A stretch of DNA of 64,000 nt. It comes from Acetobacteraceae bacterium. GTDB lineage: Bacteria > Pseudomonadota > Alphaproteobacteria > Acetobacterales > Acetobacteraceae. The DNA lies in NCBI GenBank assembly GCA_947371015.1, contig CANBNK010000002.1, positions 1-64,000 of the forward strand, written 5' to 3'. The notes under the pieces were generated by a model, which did no database searches, was not told where the DNA came from, and worked only from the letters and a program-made list of their open reading frames with translations. Both the position numbers and the translations under genes were made by a program. Of this stretch, positions 46,846-55,606 are shown piece by piece. Position 1 is the stretch's first letter. Each line of letters opens with the position of its first letter.

Positions 46846-47742
46846 TCAGGCCCTCCCGAACAGGCCGGCGGGACGCGCCAGCAGCACGATCGCCATGATG
46901 ACGAAGATAACGGTGGCCGAAGCCTCCGGATAATAGACTTTTGTGAGTCCCTCGACGATGCCGAGGCCGAAGCCGGTGATGATGGACCCGAGGATGCTGC
47001 CCATGCCGCCGATGACCACAACGGCAAAGACCACGATGATGAGGTTGCTGCCCATCTGCGGGTTCACCGAATAGATCGGCGCCGCCAGCACCCCGGCAAC
47101 CGCGGCCAGCGCCACGCCGGCACCGTAGGTCAGCGTGATCATCCGCGGCACGTTGATACCGAAGGCCTGCACCAGTTCAGCCCGTTCCGTCGCGGCGCGC
47201 AGATAGGCGCCCAGCCGCGTCTTCTCGATGATCAGCCAGGTGGCGATGCAGAAGAACAGCGCGGCGACCACGACCCAGCCGCGATAGATCGGCATGAACA
47301 TGAAGCCGAGGTCCCAGGCGCCGCTGAGTTCGGCCGGGATGCGATAGGGCAGGCCGGAGGAGCCGAACTCATTGCGGAACACGCCCTCAATGATCAGCCC
47401 CAGGCCCAGCGTCAGCAGCAGGCCATACAGGTGGTCCAGCTTGTACAGCCGGCTGATGAACAGCTTTTCCAGGATGATCCCGCTGAAGCCGACGATCAGC
47501 GGCGACAGCAACAGCGCCCACCAATAGCCCAGCCCCGCCCAGGCCAGCAGCATCCAGGCGGCGAAGGCGCCCATCATGAACTGCGCGCCATGGGTGAAGT
47601 TGATGATGTTCAGCAGCCCGAAGATCACCGCCAGCCCCAGCGAGAGCATGGCGTAGAACGCGCCGTTGATCAGGCCAAGCAACAGCTGCCCGAACAGCAG
47701 GGGCGCGGGCACGCCGAGAATGGCCTCAATCGCATCGAGCAT
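46846..47742 (-). CDS. Second LivH-type ABC permease
   Basis: A 298-residue permease with LGLAVIFGLLNIINFTHGAQ, the LivH hallmark, and the coupling loop RAATERAELVQAFGINVPRM. The ATG of MLDAIEAILGVP is chosen with GGAG upstream. A hairpin separates it from the receptor genes, and the ATPase genes lie beyond the three receptors on the same strand. Confidence 0.93.
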   Translation of the reverse strand: MLDAIEAILGVPAPLLFGQLLLGLINGAFYAMLSLGLAVIFGLLNIINFTHGAQFMMGAFAAWMLLAWAGLGYWWALLLSPLIVGFSGIILEKLFISRLYKLDHLYGLLLTLGLGLIIEGVFRNEFGSSGLPYRIPAELSGAWDLGFMFMPIYRGWVVVAALFFCIATWLIIEKTRLGAYLRAATERAELVQAFGINVPRMITLTYGAGVALAAVAGVLAAPIYSVNPQMGSNLIIVVFAVVVIGGMGSILGSIITGFGLGIVEGLTKVYYPEASATVIFVIMAIVLLARPAGLFGRA

Positions 47743-47802
47743 CGCGCTCCAACTCCTTCGCAAGTCAATTCAACCACCCGGCCGACCACGGTGGCGGGAC
47801 GC

Positions 47803-47824
47803 GGCCCGGGGTCGCCCCCGGGCC
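47803..47824 (-). promoter_or_regulatory. Hairpin between receptor and permease genes
   Basis: GGCCCGGGG and CCCCGGGCC form a perfect 9-base stem with a TCGC loop, just after the stop of the third receptor gene and before the LivH-type gene (minus-strand transcription). No U-run follows. It likely stabilises receptor mRNA or attenuates permease expression. Confidence 0.55.
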
Positions 47825-47831
47825 AGCGGGA

Positions 47832-49052
47832 TCAGCTACGGACCAGGCTGCAGTTGCCCTCGTTCAGCGGGCGGAAGGCCTCGCCGGCCGGGGTGGTGCC
47901 CAGCAGCTTGTAGTAGTCGTAAGGGCCCTTGCTCTCCGCCGGGCTCTTCACTTCGAACAGGTAGCTCGGGCACAGCTTGCGGCCGTCTACGCGGATGGTG
48001 CCGGCGCCGAAGGCGTCGTCATCGCAGGGAATGGCCTTCATGCGGTTGATCAGTTCGATGCCGCTGGCCTTGGCTGCCGGCACGCCCATGTCCTTCACCG
48101 CCTTCAGGAAGTGCAGGGTCGCCGAGTAGTTGGCGATGCTCGCCATGTTCGGGTAGGAGCCGCTCAGATGCGGCAGCAGCCGGCGCGTCACCGCGCGGGT
48201 GCGGTCGTTCAGGTCCCAGTAGAAGCTCTCGGTCAGTACCAGGCCCTGCGCGGTCTGCAGGCCCAGCGCATGCACGTCGGCCAGGAACATCAGCAGCGCC
48301 GCCAGCTTGGTGCCGCGCCGGGTGATGCCGAACTCGGCGGCCTGCTTGATGCAGTTGATGGTGTCGGCGCCGGCATTGGCCAGGCCGATAACCTTGGCGC
48401 GGCTGGACTGCGCCTGCACCAGGAAGGAGGAGAAGTCGCTTGTGGAGGGGAACGGGTAACGAACTGCGCCCTTCACGTCGCCGCCGGCAGCCTTGACGAA
48501 GGCCGAGGTATCACGCTCCAGCGCATGGCCGAAGGCGTAGTCCGCGGTCAGGAAGAACCAGCTGTCGCCGCCCGCTTTCACCATGGCGGAGCCGGTGGAC
48601 TTGGCCAGCATGTAGGTGTCGTACATCCAGTGCACGGTGGTGGCCTGGCAGGCGGACCCGGTCAGGTCCGAGGTCGCCGAGCCGGTGTTGATGTAGGCCT
48701 TGTTCTTTTCCTTGGCCACCTGCGCAACCGCCAGGCCGACCGAGGAGGTCGGCACGTCGAGGATCAGGTCCACGCCCTGGTCATACCACTGCCGCGCCAG
48801 GCCGGCGCCGACATCCGGCTTGTTCTGGTGGTCGGCGTTGATGACTTCCACGTTGAAGCCCTGCGCGCCGAACTCAGCCACGGCCTGCTTGGTGCAGGCC
48901 ACGCCGTAGGGGCCGCTGATGTCGCGGTACGGCCCCGACATGTCGTTCAACACGCCGATCCGGATGGTATTGGCCTGCGCCCGAGCCCGCGAAAGCGGGG
49001 CAACGCCCATGGCGGCGCTGGCGGCGAGGACGGAACGGCGAGAAAACGACAT
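47832..49052 (-). CDS. ABC transporter substrate-binding protein, tandem copy 3
   Basis: A 406-residue Peripla_BP_6 receptor. The Tat-like signal (MSFSRRSVLAASAAMGVAPL) is followed by NTIRIGVLNDMSGPYRDISG and DADHQNKPDVG-type segments shared with its two upstream paralogues (NADHQNKPDVGAGLARQWYD; ITRRGTKLAALLMFLADVHA). It belongs to the receptor branch with YFEVK-type C-terminus (PSYLFEVKSPAESKGPYDYY). Copy-specific changes cluster around residues 280-340. AAGGAGA precedes the ATG. Confidence 0.93.
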   Translation of the reverse strand: MSFSRRSVLAASAAMGVAPLSRARAQANTIRIGVLNDMSGPYRDISGPYGVACTKQAVAEFGAQGFNVEVINADHQNKPDVGAGLARQWYDQGVDLILDVPTSSVGLAVAQVAKEKNKAYINTGSATSDLTGSACQATTVHWMYDTYMLAKSTGSAMVKAGGDSWFFLTADYAFGHALERDTSAFVKAAGGDVKGAVRYPFPSTSDFSSFLVQAQSSRAKVIGLANAGADTINCIKQAAEFGITRRGTKLAALLMFLADVHALGLQTAQGLVLTESFYWDLNDRTRAVTRRLLPHLSGSYPNMASIANYSATLHFLKAVKDMGVPAAKASGIELINRMKAIPCDDDAFGAGTIRVDGRKLCPSYLFEVKSPAESKGPYDYYKLLGTTPAGEAFRPLNEGNCSLVRS

Positions 49053-49072
49053 GGCGGTCTCCTTACTGAGGC

Positions 49073-50305
49073 TTAGCTGCGTACCAGGGCACAACCGCCC
49101 TGGTTGATCGGACGGAACGCTTCGCCGGCCGGGGTGGTGCCAAGCACCTTGTAGTAATCCCAGGGGCCCTTGCTCTCGGACGGCTTCTTCACCTCAAGCA
49201 GGTAGCTGGCGTGCAGCTTGCGGCCGTCCGGGCGGATGGTACCGGCGCCGAAGGCGTCGTCCATCGTCGGCATCGCCTTCATGCGGTTCACCACCTCGAC
49301 GCCGCCGGCGGCCTTGGCGGCGGCCACGCCCATATCCTTCACTGTCTTCAGGTAGTGCAGGGTGGCGCTGTAGCAGCCGGCATGGATCATGTTGGGGTAC
49401 AGGTTCGGCATCTTCGGCAGCACGCGGCGGGTGAAGGCGCGCGTGGTCGCGTTCAGGTCCCAGTAGAAGGTCTCGGAACAGACCAGGCCCTGGCCGGTTT
49501 CCAGGCCGATGCTGTGGACATCGGTGATGAACATCAGCAGCGCCGCCAGCTTGGTGCCGCGCCGGGTGATGCCGAACTCGGCAGCCTGCTTCACGCAGTT
49601 GATGGTGTCGCTGCCCGCATTGGCGAAGCCGATGACCTTGGCGCGCGACGCCTGGGCCTGGGTCAGGAAGGCGGCGAAATCCGTGGTGCCCGGGAACGGC
49701 GTGCGCACCGCCCCCAGGATACGCCCGCCGGCCGCCTTGACGAAGTCGCCGGTGTCACGCTCCAGGGCATGGCCGAAGGCGTAGTCCGCGGTGATGAAGA
49801 ACCAGGTGTCGCCGCCCGCCGCCACGGTGGCGCCGCCGGTGGTGCGCGCCAGCTGGTAGGTGTCATAGGCCCAGTGCACGGCCGAGGGGCTGCACTGCGC
49901 GCCGGTCAGGTCGGACGTCGCCGAGCCGACATTGATGGCGACCTTGTTCTTCTCGCGCGAGACATTCTGCACCGCCAGCCCGACCGAGGAGGTCGGGATG
50001 TCCAGGATCATGTCCACGCCCTGGTCGTACCACTGCCGCGCCAGTGCCACGCCGACATCTGGCTTGTTCTGGTGGTCGGCCGCGATCAGTTCGACGTTGA
50101 AGCCCTGGGCGCCGAACTCCTCGATCGCCTGGCGCGCGCAGGCAACGGAACCCGGGCCAGTGTTGTCCTTGTAGGTGCCGGACTGGTCATTCATCACACC
50201 AATACGGATGGTGTTGCCAGCCTGAGCGCGGGCCAGGTGCGGCAGGCTGGAGCCAATGGAGGTGACCGCGAAGGCACCCAGCATCGAACGGCGTGACATC
50301 GTCAT
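49073..50305 (-). CDS. ABC transporter substrate-binding protein, tandem copy 2
   Basis: A 410-residue paralogue of its two neighbours, with a Tat-like signal peptide (MTMSRRSMLGAFAVTSIGSS), then NTIRIGVMNDQSGTYKDNTG and AADHQNKPDVGVALARQWYD. The loop after the first strand (QSGTYKDNTGPGS) differs most from the other copies, which suggests a different ligand. Two start ATGs lie two codons apart. Confidence 0.93.
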   Translation of the reverse strand: MTMSRRSMLGAFAVTSIGSSLPHLARAQAGNTIRIGVMNDQSGTYKDNTGPGSVACARQAIEEFGAQGFNVELIAADHQNKPDVGVALARQWYDQGVDMILDIPTSSVGLAVQNVSREKNKVAINVGSATSDLTGAQCSPSAVHWAYDTYQLARTTGGATVAAGGDTWFFITADYAFGHALERDTGDFVKAAGGRILGAVRTPFPGTTDFAAFLTQAQASRAKVIGFANAGSDTINCVKQAAEFGITRRGTKLAALLMFITDVHSIGLETGQGLVCSETFYWDLNATTRAFTRRVLPKMPNLYPNMIHAGCYSATLHYLKTVKDMGVAAAKAAGGVEVVNRMKAMPTMDDAFGAGTIRPDGRKLHASYLLEVKKPSESKGPWDYYKVLGTTPAGEAFRPINQGGCALVRS

Positions 50306-50361
50306 CTTGGTGGTCCCCAGGTTTGCGCCCGCTTCTGCGGGTCGCGCTTGGTTGGCGTGGT

Positions 50362-51597
50362 TCAGGCGGGAATCAGGCTGCAGCCACCGGCGGCCAGAGG
50401 ACGGAACGCCTCGTTGGTCGGGGTGGTACCCAGCAGCTTGTAGTAGTCCCAGGCATGCTTGCTCTCTTCGGGCTTCTTCACCTCGAACAGGTAGGCCGGG
50501 TGAATCTTGCGACCGTCGGCGCGGATGCTGCCCTGGCCGAAGCAGTCGTCGCTGGTCGGCAGCGCCTTCATGCGGTTCACCGCCTCCACGCCGCTGGCCT
50601 TGGCGGCGGCCACGCCCATCGCCTTCACCGCCTTCAGGTAGTGCAGCGTCCCGGCGTAGCAGCCGGCCTGGGTCATGGTCGGATAGATCGCGCCCATGTT
50701 CGGCCGCACCTTGGCGGTGAAGCGGCGGGTCGCCTCGTTCATGTCCCAGTAGAAGGTCTCGGTGCAGACTAGGCCATTGGCGGTGGCCAGCCCCAGCGAA
50801 TGCACATCGGTCAGGAACATCAGCAGCGCCGCCAGCTTGGTGCCGCGGCGCGTGATGCCGAACTCGGCCGCCTGCTTGATGCAGTTGATGGTGTCGGTGC
50901 CGGCATTGGCGAAGCCGATGACCTTGGCGCGCGACGCCTGCGCCTGCACCAGGAAGCTGGAGAAATCCGTGGTGCCCGGGAAGGGCGAGCGCACCGCGCC
51001 CAGTACCCGGCCGCCGGCTTCCTTGACGAAATTGCCGGTGTCGCGTTCCAACGCGTGGCCGAAGGCGTAGTCCGCGGTGATGAAATACCAGCTGTCGCCG
51101 CCGGCCTTCACCATGGCGGCGCCGGTGGAATGCGCCAGCATCCAGGTGTCATAGGTCCAGTGCACCGTGTTGGGCGAGCACTTCGCCCCGGTGAGGTCCG
51201 ACGTCGCCGCGCCGCTGTTGATGTGGACCTTGTTCTTCTCGCGGCAGATGTCGTTCACCGCCAGCGCCACCGAGGAAGTGGTCACATCCAGCAGCACATC
51301 CACGCCAGACTGGTCGATCCATTGCCGGGCGATGTTGCTGCCGACATCCGGCTTGTTCTGATGGTCGGCGTGCAGCACTTCGACGTTGAAGCCCTGGTTG
51401 CCGAAATCCGCCACTGCCTGGCGCGCGCAGACCGCCGCGGTTTCGCCGGCGATGTCCCGGTACATGCCCGAGCCATCGTTCAGCACACCGATCTTGATGG
51501 TATTGGCCGCCTGGGCGCGGGCGCTGCGGAACGGCAGGCCACCCAGCGCCGGCAAGATCGCGGCGGCACCCAGCAGGCTGCGACGATCAAGCGCCAT
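50362..51597 (-). CDS. ABC transporter substrate-binding protein, tandem copy 1
   Basis: A 411-residue paralogue, the first of the three receptors in transcription order. Its signal sequence is MALDRRSLLGAAAILPALGG, followed by NTIKIGVLNDGSGMYRDIAG and HADHQNKPDVGSNIARQWID. It shares ITRRGTKLAALLMFLTDVHS with the other copies. GGAGAGAG precedes the ATG. It lies 14 bases after the LivF-type ATPase gene. Confidence 0.93.
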   Translation of the reverse strand: MALDRRSLLGAAAILPALGGLPFRSARAQAANTIKIGVLNDGSGMYRDIAGETAAVCARQAVADFGNQGFNVEVLHADHQNKPDVGSNIARQWIDQSGVDVLLDVTTSSVALAVNDICREKNKVHINSGAATSDLTGAKCSPNTVHWTYDTWMLAHSTGAAMVKAGGDSWYFITADYAFGHALERDTGNFVKEAGGRVLGAVRSPFPGTTDFSSFLVQAQASRAKVIGFANAGTDTINCIKQAAEFGITRRGTKLAALLMFLTDVHSLGLATANGLVCTETFYWDMNEATRRFTAKVRPNMGAIYPTMTQAGCYAGTLHYLKAVKAMGVAAAKASGVEAVNRMKALPTSDDCFGQGSIRADGRKIHPAYLFEVKKPEESKHAWDYYKLLGTTPTNEAFRPLAAGGCSLIPA

Positions 51598-51611
51598 GCT
51601 CTCTCTCCATC

Positions 51612-52316
51612 TCAAACGCCAAGGTACTGGTGCAGCCGGTCCAGCGAACCGAGCAACTCGTCATTGCCGACCATGTCCACCACGCGGCCATGCTCCATGA
51701 CATAATGGCGGTCCGCCACGGTCTGGGCGAAGCGGAAGTTCTGCTCCACCAGCAGCACAGTAAAGCCGCGCGACTTGATCTCGCGGATCATGGCGCCGAT
51801 CTGCTGCACGATGACGGGTGCCAGGCCCTCGGTCGGCTCATCCAGCAGCAGCAGCTTGGCGCCGGTGCGCAGGATGCGCGCAATGGCCAGCATCTGCTGT
51901 TCGCCGCCCGAAAGCTTGGTGCCCTGGCTGCCAGCGCGTTCCTTCAGGTTGGGGAACAGCTTGTAGATGGTGTCCAGGTCCAGCCCACCCTCGGCCACCA
52001 CCGGGGGCAGCATCAGGTTCTCGGTTACGTTCAGGCTGGCGAAGATACCGCGTTCTTCCGGGCAATAGCCAATGCCGGTGCGCGCGATCAGGTCCGGCCG
52101 CAGCCCCACCATCTCCCGCCCATTGTAGCGGATGCTGCCCTTCCGGCGCCCCACCAGGCCCATGATCGCCCGCAGCGTCGTGGTCTTGCCGGCGCCATTG
52201 CGGCCAAGCAGCGTCACCACCTCGCCCGGATGCACCTCCAGCCCGACGCCGTGCAGGATGTGGCTTTCGCCGTACCAAGCCTCGAGGTCCTTGATGTCGA
52301 GCAGCGGGCTAGACAT
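51612..52316 (-). CDS. Second LivF-type ABC ATP-binding protein
   Basis: A 234-residue ATPase with Walker A GRNGAGKTT, signature LSGGEQQMLAIARILRTGAK, Walker B LLLLDEPTEGLAP and LLVEQNFRFA at the switch position, as in LivF. The ATG of MSSPLLDIKDLEAWYG overlaps the LivG-type stop by eight bases; an in-frame TTG two codons earlier is less likely. Confidence 0.94.
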   Translation of the reverse strand: MSSPLLDIKDLEAWYGESHILHGVGLEVHPGEVVTLLGRNGAGKTTTLRAIMGLVGRRKGSIRYNGREMVGLRPDLIARTGIGYCPEERGIFASLNVTENLMLPPVVAEGGLDLDTIYKLFPNLKERAGSQGTKLSGGEQQMLAIARILRTGAKLLLLDEPTEGLAPVIVQQIGAMIREIKSRGFTVLLVEQNFRFAQTVADRHYVMEHGRVVDMVGNDELLGSLDRLHQYLGV

Positions 52317-53085
52317 GCGCAACAGCCCCCGAAGTCGCCGGATCGGTGCCGAGATAGGCGGCGATCACCTCCGGATTGGCGGAGACGCTGGCGTAGTCGC
52401 CCTCGGCCAGCACCTGGCCGCGCGCGAGCACGGTGATGCGATCGCACAGGCCTTGGACAACCTTCAAATTATGCTCCACCAGCAGCACGGTGCGACCGAC
52501 CGCAACGCGCTTCACCAACGCCACGATCCGATCCACGTCGTCATGCGTCATGCCGGCCGTCGGTTCGTCCAGCAGCATCATCTCAGGGTCCATCGCCAAG
52601 GTGGTGGCGATCTCCAGCGCGCGCTTGCGGCCATAGGGCAGGCTGCCGGCCAGCTCGCTCACGTAGTCGGTCAGGCCGACCTCTCCCAGCAGTTGCATGG
52701 CCCGGTCGTCATACTGCCGCAGCAGCGATTCGCTGCGCCAGAAGTCGAAGCTGCCGCCGCGTTGCCGCTGCAGCGCCACGCGTACGTTTTCCAGCACCGT
52801 GATGTGCGGGAACACCGCCGAGATCTGGAAGCTTCGGATCAACCCCAGCCTGGCCACCTGGGCCGGCTTCATGCGGGTGATGTCGCGACCATTATAGGTA
52901 ATCTTGCCGCGCGTCGGCGGCAGGAAGTTGGTCAGCAGGTTGAAACAGGTGGTCTTGCCGGCGCCGTTGGGGCCGATAAGCGCATGGATGCTGCCGCGCT
53001 GGACCTTCAGCGCCACGTCGCTCACCGCGACGAAGCCCCGAAACTCCTTGGTCAGTCCTTCGGTTTCCAGGATGGTGTCTGACAC
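52309..53085 (-). CDS. Second LivG-type ABC ATP-binding protein
   Basis: A 258-residue ATPase starting at GTG, first gene of the second branched-chain-type operon. It has Walker A GPNGAGKTT, the LivG insert FDFWRSESLLRQYDDRAM, a signature altered to LPYGRKRALEIATTLA, Walker B MLLDEPTAGMT and switch His LLVEHNLKVV. The operon order is ATPase, ATPase, three receptors, LivH, LivM. Its promoter must lie in the 167 bases upstream, in which no other gene is seen. Confidence 0.94.
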   Translation of the reverse strand: MSDTILETEGLTKEFRGFVAVSDVALKVQRGSIHALIGPNGAGKTTCFNLLTNFLPPTRGKITYNGRDITRMKPAQVARLGLIRSFQISAVFPHITVLENVRVALQRQRGGSFDFWRSESLLRQYDDRAMQLLGEVGLTDYVSELAGSLPYGRKRALEIATTLAMDPEMMLLDEPTAGMTHDDVDRIVALVKRVAVGRTVLLVEHNLKVVQGLCDRITVLARGQVLAEGDYASVSANPEVIAAYLGTDPATSGAVAHV

Positions 53086-53252
53086 CCGGATCGCTCTCCC
53101 CAGTCACGGCCTGCCTGGTTGAGGCAATGGCAGCCGTCGTTGGAGCTAGGTATGGCCGGGGCGCAGGCGGGATGCAAGGCCAGCGCATGGCTTCCGGCGG
53201 CCTTTATGCTTGTGAACCCCAGTACAGAATTGACCGCGTGTAGCGGGGCTGC

Positions 53253-53837
53253 CTAACGCAACCCATCCTTGCCTTCTATCTGGGCAATCGTCAGCCCACC
53301 GATGCGGGGCAACGGCCTTCCGCCCACGGTCAAGGCAACGCAGACCAGGATCTCATCGGCCCGCGGCGCGTCCGGCACCCGCGCTTCCATCGCGTCGAAG
53401 TGGCTGCGCACGAAGGCGGCATCCTTGTGGCCCAGCGGCACGTCGATGGCGGTGCCCGGCCCGCCCGACTTCTTCGCCGAGGGAATCAGCGCCGCGCCGC
53501 CGCCCAGCGCCGCCCGCACCGGTGCGCCCATCTTTGGGTGCAGCAGCGCGGCGGCGTGCTCCAACTCGCCATTCTCCCCGACCACGGCGGCCTTGCCGTA
53601 GCTCTCCACCGCCCTCCCCGGCACGCCCAGCGCGGCAATGGCGCGCGCAACCAGCAGGGCGCCCAACTCCTCGCCCTGCGCCACCAGCTCGGCCAGGTCT
53701 TCCTGGTAGCGTCCAGCGAAGGGGTTGCGGATGACGGCGCAGGCCACCGCCCGGCGAATCGGCGGGGAAACGGTGCGCCCCATCTCCAGGTGGGTCTCGT
53801 CCAGCAGCGTCACCAGCTTGCGGATCATGGCGGGCAT
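53253..53837 (-). CDS. Amino acid synthesis family protein (AA_synth, DUF1185)
   Basis: A 194-residue protein of the AA_synth (formerly DUF1185) family: IRKLVTLLDETHLEMGRTVS at the start, AVIRNPFAGRYQEDL, AALLHPKMGAPVRAALGGG, and HKDAAFVRSHFDAMEARVPD. The family has a chorismate-mutase-like fold by structure and no proven reaction. Its members recur in degradation clusters for N-containing ring compounds (from memory). It is 15 bases downstream of the enamidase-like gene, so it is likely the second gene of that unit. AGGAG precedes the ATG. Confidence 0.85.
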   Translation of the reverse strand: MPAMIRKLVTLLDETHLEMGRTVSPPIRRAVACAVIRNPFAGRYQEDLAELVAQGEELGALLVARAIAALGVPGRAVESYGKAAVVGENGELEHAAALLHPKMGAPVRAALGGGAALIPSAKKSGGPGTAIDVPLGHKDAAFVRSHFDAMEARVPDAPRADEILVCVALTVGGRPLPRIGGLTIAQIEGKDGLR

Positions 53838-53852
53838 CGGTGGCGCTCCTCT

Positions 53853-55052
53853 CTAATGCTTAAGCAGTTCGGGCACGCGCTCGGCCGGGGGCGTGTTGCG
53901 GCTTCGCCCACAGCGCACGGCGCCATCGATCATCACCATGCCGACCCCCGGGATATCGCCCAGCTCGATGCTGTGCAGCATGTCCCGCCCGGCGGAATGC
54001 TGCGCGCGGTCCAGGAAGACCAGGTCGGCGGCGCGGCCCACTTCCAGCAGCCCGCCATCCAGGTTGCGGATTCGCGCGGTATTGCCGGTGGCCAGGGCAA
54101 TGGCCTGCGCTGCAGGTATACGCCCGAAGCCGGCCAGCAGCGAGATCAGCCGCAGGATGCCCAGCGGCTGCACCCCGGACCCCGCCGGGCTGTCGGTGCC
54201 CAGGATGACTCGCCCCAGCACGCCCAAATCCCGCGCCGCCTGCACCGCGGCCACCGCCACCCGCTCATTGCCGTTGTGGACAATCTCGATCGCGCGGCTG
54301 CTGCGCTCGCACAGCTCGCAGACATGCGCTTCCGACAGGCTGGTATGCCCACCATTGATATGGCCGATGATGTCGGCATCAGCTTCCAGCACGGTGTCCT
54401 TGTCGATGTAGCCGCTGCCGGGAACGCTGGGGCCGCCGGTATGGATGGTGCTCTGGATGCCGTGCTTGCGCGCCCAGCCGATCATCTCCCGCGCCTCGTA
54501 GCCGGCCTTGACGCTCCCCAGGCCAACCTCCCCCAGCAGGGTCACGCCGGCGGCGGCCAGCTCGGCGAAATCGGCCTCCACCATGCCCTTCTCCAGCACC
54601 GGGGCGCCGGCGATCACCTTCACCCCGGCGGGGCGGGCGTTGGAAAAGGCGCGCTGCGCGGTGATGGCCAGCGCCTTCAGGCCCACGATGTCCTTCGGCC
54701 GTCCGGGCAGATGCACCTCCCCGGCGCTCACCATGGTGGTGACCCCACCATGCAGGAAGCTCTCGATCCAACCCATCTGGTTCTGCCGCGGGGTCCAATC
54801 GCCGAACACCGGATGGACATGGCTGTCGATCAGCCCCGGCGCCACGGCGCAGCCATGCGCGTCGATCACCATGTCGAACGGCCCATGCGCGATCAGCTCA
54901 TGCCCACGGCCGAGCGCGGCGATCACGCCGTCCTGGATCACCAGCGCATCCGCCTCCAGCAGCGGCCGGTCCACATCGCCCGAGAGCATCAGCCCGGCAT
55001 TGCGCACCAGGGTGCGGCCCTGCTGCGGGCCGGCGGTTGGTTCCAGCGCCAT
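53853..55052 (-). CDS. Amidohydrolase family protein, enamidase-like
   Basis: A 399-residue metal-dependent hydrolase. Predicted ligands, in the amidohydrolase order, are His78 and His80 in SHVHP, Glu175 in LLGEVGLG, His204 in STIHTGG, His231 in GHINGG and Asp287 in GTDSPAGSG. This set fits a binuclear centre such as that of enamidase (Fe/Zn), which hydrolyses 1,4,5,6-tetrahydro-6-oxonicotinate to 2-formylglutarate and ammonia in Eubacterium barkeri. Calling it a ring-opening enamidase rests on this pattern plus the nearby hydroxynicotinate-reductase-like gene; other cyclic amides are possible. It diverges from the MarR gene. Confidence 0.82.
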   Translation of the reverse strand: MALEPTAGPQQGRTLVRNAGLMLSGDVDRPLLEADALVIQDGVIAALGRGHELIAHGPFDMVIDAHGCAVAPGLIDSHVHPVFGDWTPRQNQMGWIESFLHGGVTTMVSAGEVHLPGRPKDIVGLKALAITAQRAFSNARPAGVKVIAGAPVLEKGMVEADFAELAAAGVTLLGEVGLGSVKAGYEAREMIGWARKHGIQSTIHTGGPSVPGSGYIDKDTVLEADADIIGHINGGHTSLSEAHVCELCERSSRAIEIVHNGNERVAVAAVQAARDLGVLGRVILGTDSPAGSGVQPLGILRLISLLAGFGRIPAAQAIALATGNTARIRNLDGGLLEVGRAADLVFLDRAQHSAGRDMLHSIELGDIPGVGMVMIDGAVRCGRSRNTPPAERVPELLKH

Positions 55053-55114
55053 GGGTCGGGTCTCCTTCAGCCTCAATGCTAGCCTCGGGCCGACCGTAAG
55101 CCTAGAAACGAAGC

Positions 55115-55546
55115 ATGGGAACGTCCCCCGCCCCCGACTACCAGCTGGAAGACCAGGTCGGCCACCTGCTGCGGCGCGCCTACCAGCGCCACCTGGCGCT
55201 GTTCCAGGGCATCATGGGGGAGGACGGGCCGACCTCCATGCAGTTCGCCGCGCTGGTCACGCTGTGGCGCCAGGGGCCGCTCTCGCAGAACCTGCTGGGC
55301 CGCGGCCTGGCGATGGACCCGCCGACGGTGAAGGGCGTGGTCGCCCGACTGATGGCGCGCGGCTGGGTCACCCGCCACCGCGACCCCGCCGATGCCCGGC
55401 TGCTGCGGGTGGCGCTGACGCCGGCCGCCGAGGCCGCCCTGCCCGGCTGGGTGGAGAAGGCCCGCGGCATCACCGCCGCCACGCTCGCGCCGCTCGGCCC
55501 GGCCGATGCCGCGCGGGTCGGCACGCTGCTGCGCCGGATGGAATAG
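55115..55546 (+). CDS. MarR family transcriptional regulator
   Basis: A 143-residue winged-helix protein with LEDQVGHLLRRAYQRHLALF as the first dimer helix, recognition region LLGRGLAMDPPTVKGVVARL, and wing WVTRHRDPADARLLRVALTP. MarR proteins usually repress neighbouring genes until an aromatic ligand binds. It lies 62 bases from the divergent enamidase-like gene and just upstream of the molybdenum-hydroxylase genes, so it probably controls both. Confidence 0.92.
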   Translation: MGTSPAPDYQLEDQVGHLLRRAYQRHLALFQGIMGEDGPTSMQFAALVTLWRQGPLSQNLLGRGLAMDPPTVKGVVARLMARGWVTRHRDPADARLLRVALTPAAEAALPGWVEKARGITAATLAPLGPADAARVGTLLRRME

Positions 55547-55562
55547 ACTTGGCGGGGTGCCG

Positions 55563-55586
55563 GCAGGCTGGCTATCGTTAGCCTGC
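55563..55586. promoter_or_regulatory. Putative MarR operator before the molybdenum-hydroxylase genes
   Basis: GCAGGCT (55563-55569) and AGCCTGC (55580-55586) form a 7-base inverted repeat with a 10-base spacer. An inner pair GGCTA/TAGCC (55570-55583) strengthens it. The segment TTAGCCTGCAAACAA matches, at 12 of 15 bases, TAAGCCTAGAAACGA just before marR (about 55096-55110), suggesting one regulator reads both. Confidence 0.5.
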
Positions 55587-55606
55587 AAACAATCGGCTGC
55601 CCCAGC

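Noticed and set aside
45499-47913. An 804-codon plus-strand frame opposite the LivM/LivH genes
   Set aside because: The composition is His/Gln/Asp/Arg-rich, as expected for the complement of GC3-rich genes, and the minus strand encodes recognisable permeases.
50327-50345. Small CCCGC/GCGGG hairpin between receptor copies 1 and 2
   Set aside because: Five-base stem is common by chance in DNA this GC-rich; not listed as a feature.
54113-54126. GGTATACGCC resembling the CGTATACG operator, inside the enamidase-like gene
   Set aside because: Lies within coding sequence and matches only partly; probably chance.
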